A stretch of DNA of 23,984 bases from a virus: the IMG/VR virus record IMGVR_UViG_3300006868_000111, positions 1 to 23,984 of that record; one strand, written 5' to 3'. The notes under the pieces were generated by a model. The model was not told the DNA's origin and ran no database searches. It was given only the letters and a program-made list of their open reading frames with translations. Below, piece by piece: positions 23,233 to 23,984 of the stretch. Each line of letters begins with the position of its first letter. Within the stretch, counting starts at the first letter, position 1. Both the position numbers and the translations under genes were made by a program.

Positions 23233-23742
23233 ATGCCTACAAAAAGACCGAGAGCATATCAGAAAGCCGAGAACCTTCCGGCTAATTTAGTTGTCGAGGA
23301 AGCCTGTCCCGCAGTTTGGACCGGACAGAAGCTTTTCGATAAGAGGCCTAACGATTATGCTAAATGCGTTCAGATGCTGGCAGAGGGTTCCACGATCACA
23401 AGTATTACAAAGCAGTGTAAGATATCCGCCCATACAGTTGCAGTCGTCAAGTCTCGAGAACAGGAAACACTGAAAGATACGAAAAAGCATCTTAGAGGAT
23501 TAATCGGAACAGCGACCCAGCTTGCAGTTGAAAGTCTGATAACTAAACTCCAGGACGATGAAATCCCATCAGGAGTCCTACCAATCGCTACCGGCATTCT
23601 AATCGACAAGCATCGCCAGTACGAAGGTGAACCTACTCAGACTATCGAAGTGAAGAAATCTTTAAGCCTGGATGAGATCCGAGCCGAGCTTGCCAATCTG
23701 AAGGATGAAAAAATCATCGAGGCCGAAGTCACCGATACATAA
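23233..23742 (+). CDS. HTH protein, probable terminase small subunit
   Basis: I choose ATG at 23233 (MPTKRPRAYQ), giving 169 aa. An upstream start at 23173 would add 20 hydrophobic residues and cover a palindrome, so I reject it. An HTH lies in residues about 42-76 (YAKCVQMLAEGSTITSITKQ then CKISAHTVAVVKSRE). It is followed by a helical region ending in ATGILIDKHRQYEGEPTQTI at 119-138, which resembles the helical region before the tail of phage small terminase and related HTH proteins. The tail is acidic. It is the only plus-strand gene, divergent from terL, and no other small terminase is evident. No strong Shine-Dalgarno is seen. It would recognise packaging-initiation DNA. Confidence 0.55.
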   Translation: MPTKRPRAYQKAENLPANLVVEEACPAVWTGQKLFDKRPNDYAKCVQMLAEGSTITSITKQCKISAHTVAVVKSREQETLKDTKKHLRGLIGTATQLAVESLITKLQDDEIPSGVLPIATGILIDKHRQYEGEPTQTIEVKKSLSLDEIRAELANLKDEKIIEAEVTDT

Positions 23743-23773
23743 TAATCAAAGAGAGTGGTATGCTCTCCTAACC

Positions 23774-23881
23774 TTATTCTTCTTTTTCCTCGAACGGGAT
23801 CTTATAATCGACAGCCTGTTTATCATACTTCAGATAATATTTGAAATATTCGGATAAATATAAACCGACATATAATTCCAT
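23774..23881 (-). CDS. Possible 35-aa minus-strand ORF
   Basis: This frame starts with ATG at 23881 and ends at TAA, giving 35 aa. The product begins MELYVGLYLSEYFKYYLKYD and ends acidic (FEEKEE). The aromatic-rich helix looks like a real small protein, but there is no convincing ribosome-binding site and it would converge on the plus-strand gene. It could be chance. Confidence 0.25.
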   Translation of the reverse strand: MELYVGLYLSEYFKYYLKYDKQAVDYKIPFEEKEE

Positions 23882-23907
23882 ATATAGCGTTTAAAGCCCC
23901 GTAGAGG

Positions 23908-23924
23908 ACGCTGAGAGCGTTTTT
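23908..23924 (+). terminator. Weak terminator-like hairpin
   Basis: ACGCT (23908-23912) and AGCGT (23916-23920) form a 5-bp stem with a 3-base loop followed by four more T. It lies about 165 bases downstream of the plus-strand gene. The stem is short, so it is only a possible terminator for that transcript. Confidence 0.35.
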
Positions 23925-23984
23925 AGCCTCCAACCTATACAATCTACCACACTAGGGCATAAGACCGCCAATCCCGCCATTCCT

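Larger units (their letters stand above)
23743..23984. other. Right-edge region, mostly non-coding
   Basis: After the TAA of the plus-strand gene no long frame continues to the window end. I see one possible 35-aa minus-strand frame and one small hairpin with a T-run, described separately. The final 60 bases show nothing I can name; the next gene may start beyond the edge. Confidence 0.5.

Noticed and set aside
1-23984. CRISPR array, tRNA, rRNA, IS element or integrase
   Set aside because: No regular direct repeats with spacers, no cloverleaf, no transposase or integrase motif was found on either strand.

Overview
The window is most likely a stretch of a double-stranded DNA tailed phage genome with a podovirus-type virion, probably from a marine or other aquatic bacterial host. 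It could instead be a prophage or a metagenome-derived contig, which the sequence alone cannot settle. The evidence for a podovirus is the gene order. Almost everything lies on the minus strand in one tightly packed cassette, in T7-like order: terminase large subunit, portal, scaffold, HK97-fold capsid protein, head-tail adaptor, beta-rich tail nozzle-like protein, collar-domain fibre, two helical internal virion-type proteins and a giant ejection-type protein. No tape measure, tail tube or sheath gene is seen. Small basic proteins of the DUF5872 kind and the 41-aa 'MPKVGKK' kind are, from memory, typical of aquatic phages. The exact host cannot be named.

Layout, in the direction of minus-strand transcription (right to left). 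22939-21335 is TerL. 21332-20750 holds two small helix-turn-helix genes, one resembling sigma-70 region 4. 20769-18697 is the portal. 18680-17172 holds six small genes: three very basic ones, two small acidic or helical ones, and a PD-(D/E)XK-type nuclease. 17080-16061 is the scaffold and 16024-14993 the major capsid protein, followed by a near-perfect intrinsic terminator. 14924-13582 holds the adaptor and three small structural-type proteins. 13576-12056 is a LamG-domain fibre with a small partner. 12056-10871 is a four-gene membrane cassette including holin-like proteins. 10874-7682 is the nozzle-like protein and the collar-domain fibre. 7680-4842 holds two internal virion-type proteins. 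4842 to the left edge is one uninterrupted frame of at least 1614 codons, carrying a HELTH metallopeptidase motif and a C-terminal ADP-ribosyltransferase-like domain of the polyvalent-protein type.

To the right, a roughly 290-base divergent intergenic region (22940-23232) carries two perfect inverted repeats, a plausible promoter and a C6-T-C7 tract. It separates terL from a plus-strand gene (23233-23742) for a 169-aa HTH protein that looks like a small terminase subunit. The last 240 bases hold a possible 35-aa minus-strand ORF and a small terminator-like hairpin.

Minus-strand genes are commonly coupled by TAATG or ATGA stop/start overlaps or by gaps of 1-5 bases, so most of the cassette probably works as one late operon for packaging, capsid assembly, lysis and DNA ejection. 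The most notable items are the giant polyvalent protein, the sigma-like HTH protein beside terL, the terminator that abuts the next start codon after the capsid gene, and the divergent operator-like region. No endolysin, replication genes, integrase, tRNA or CRISPR array is visible.
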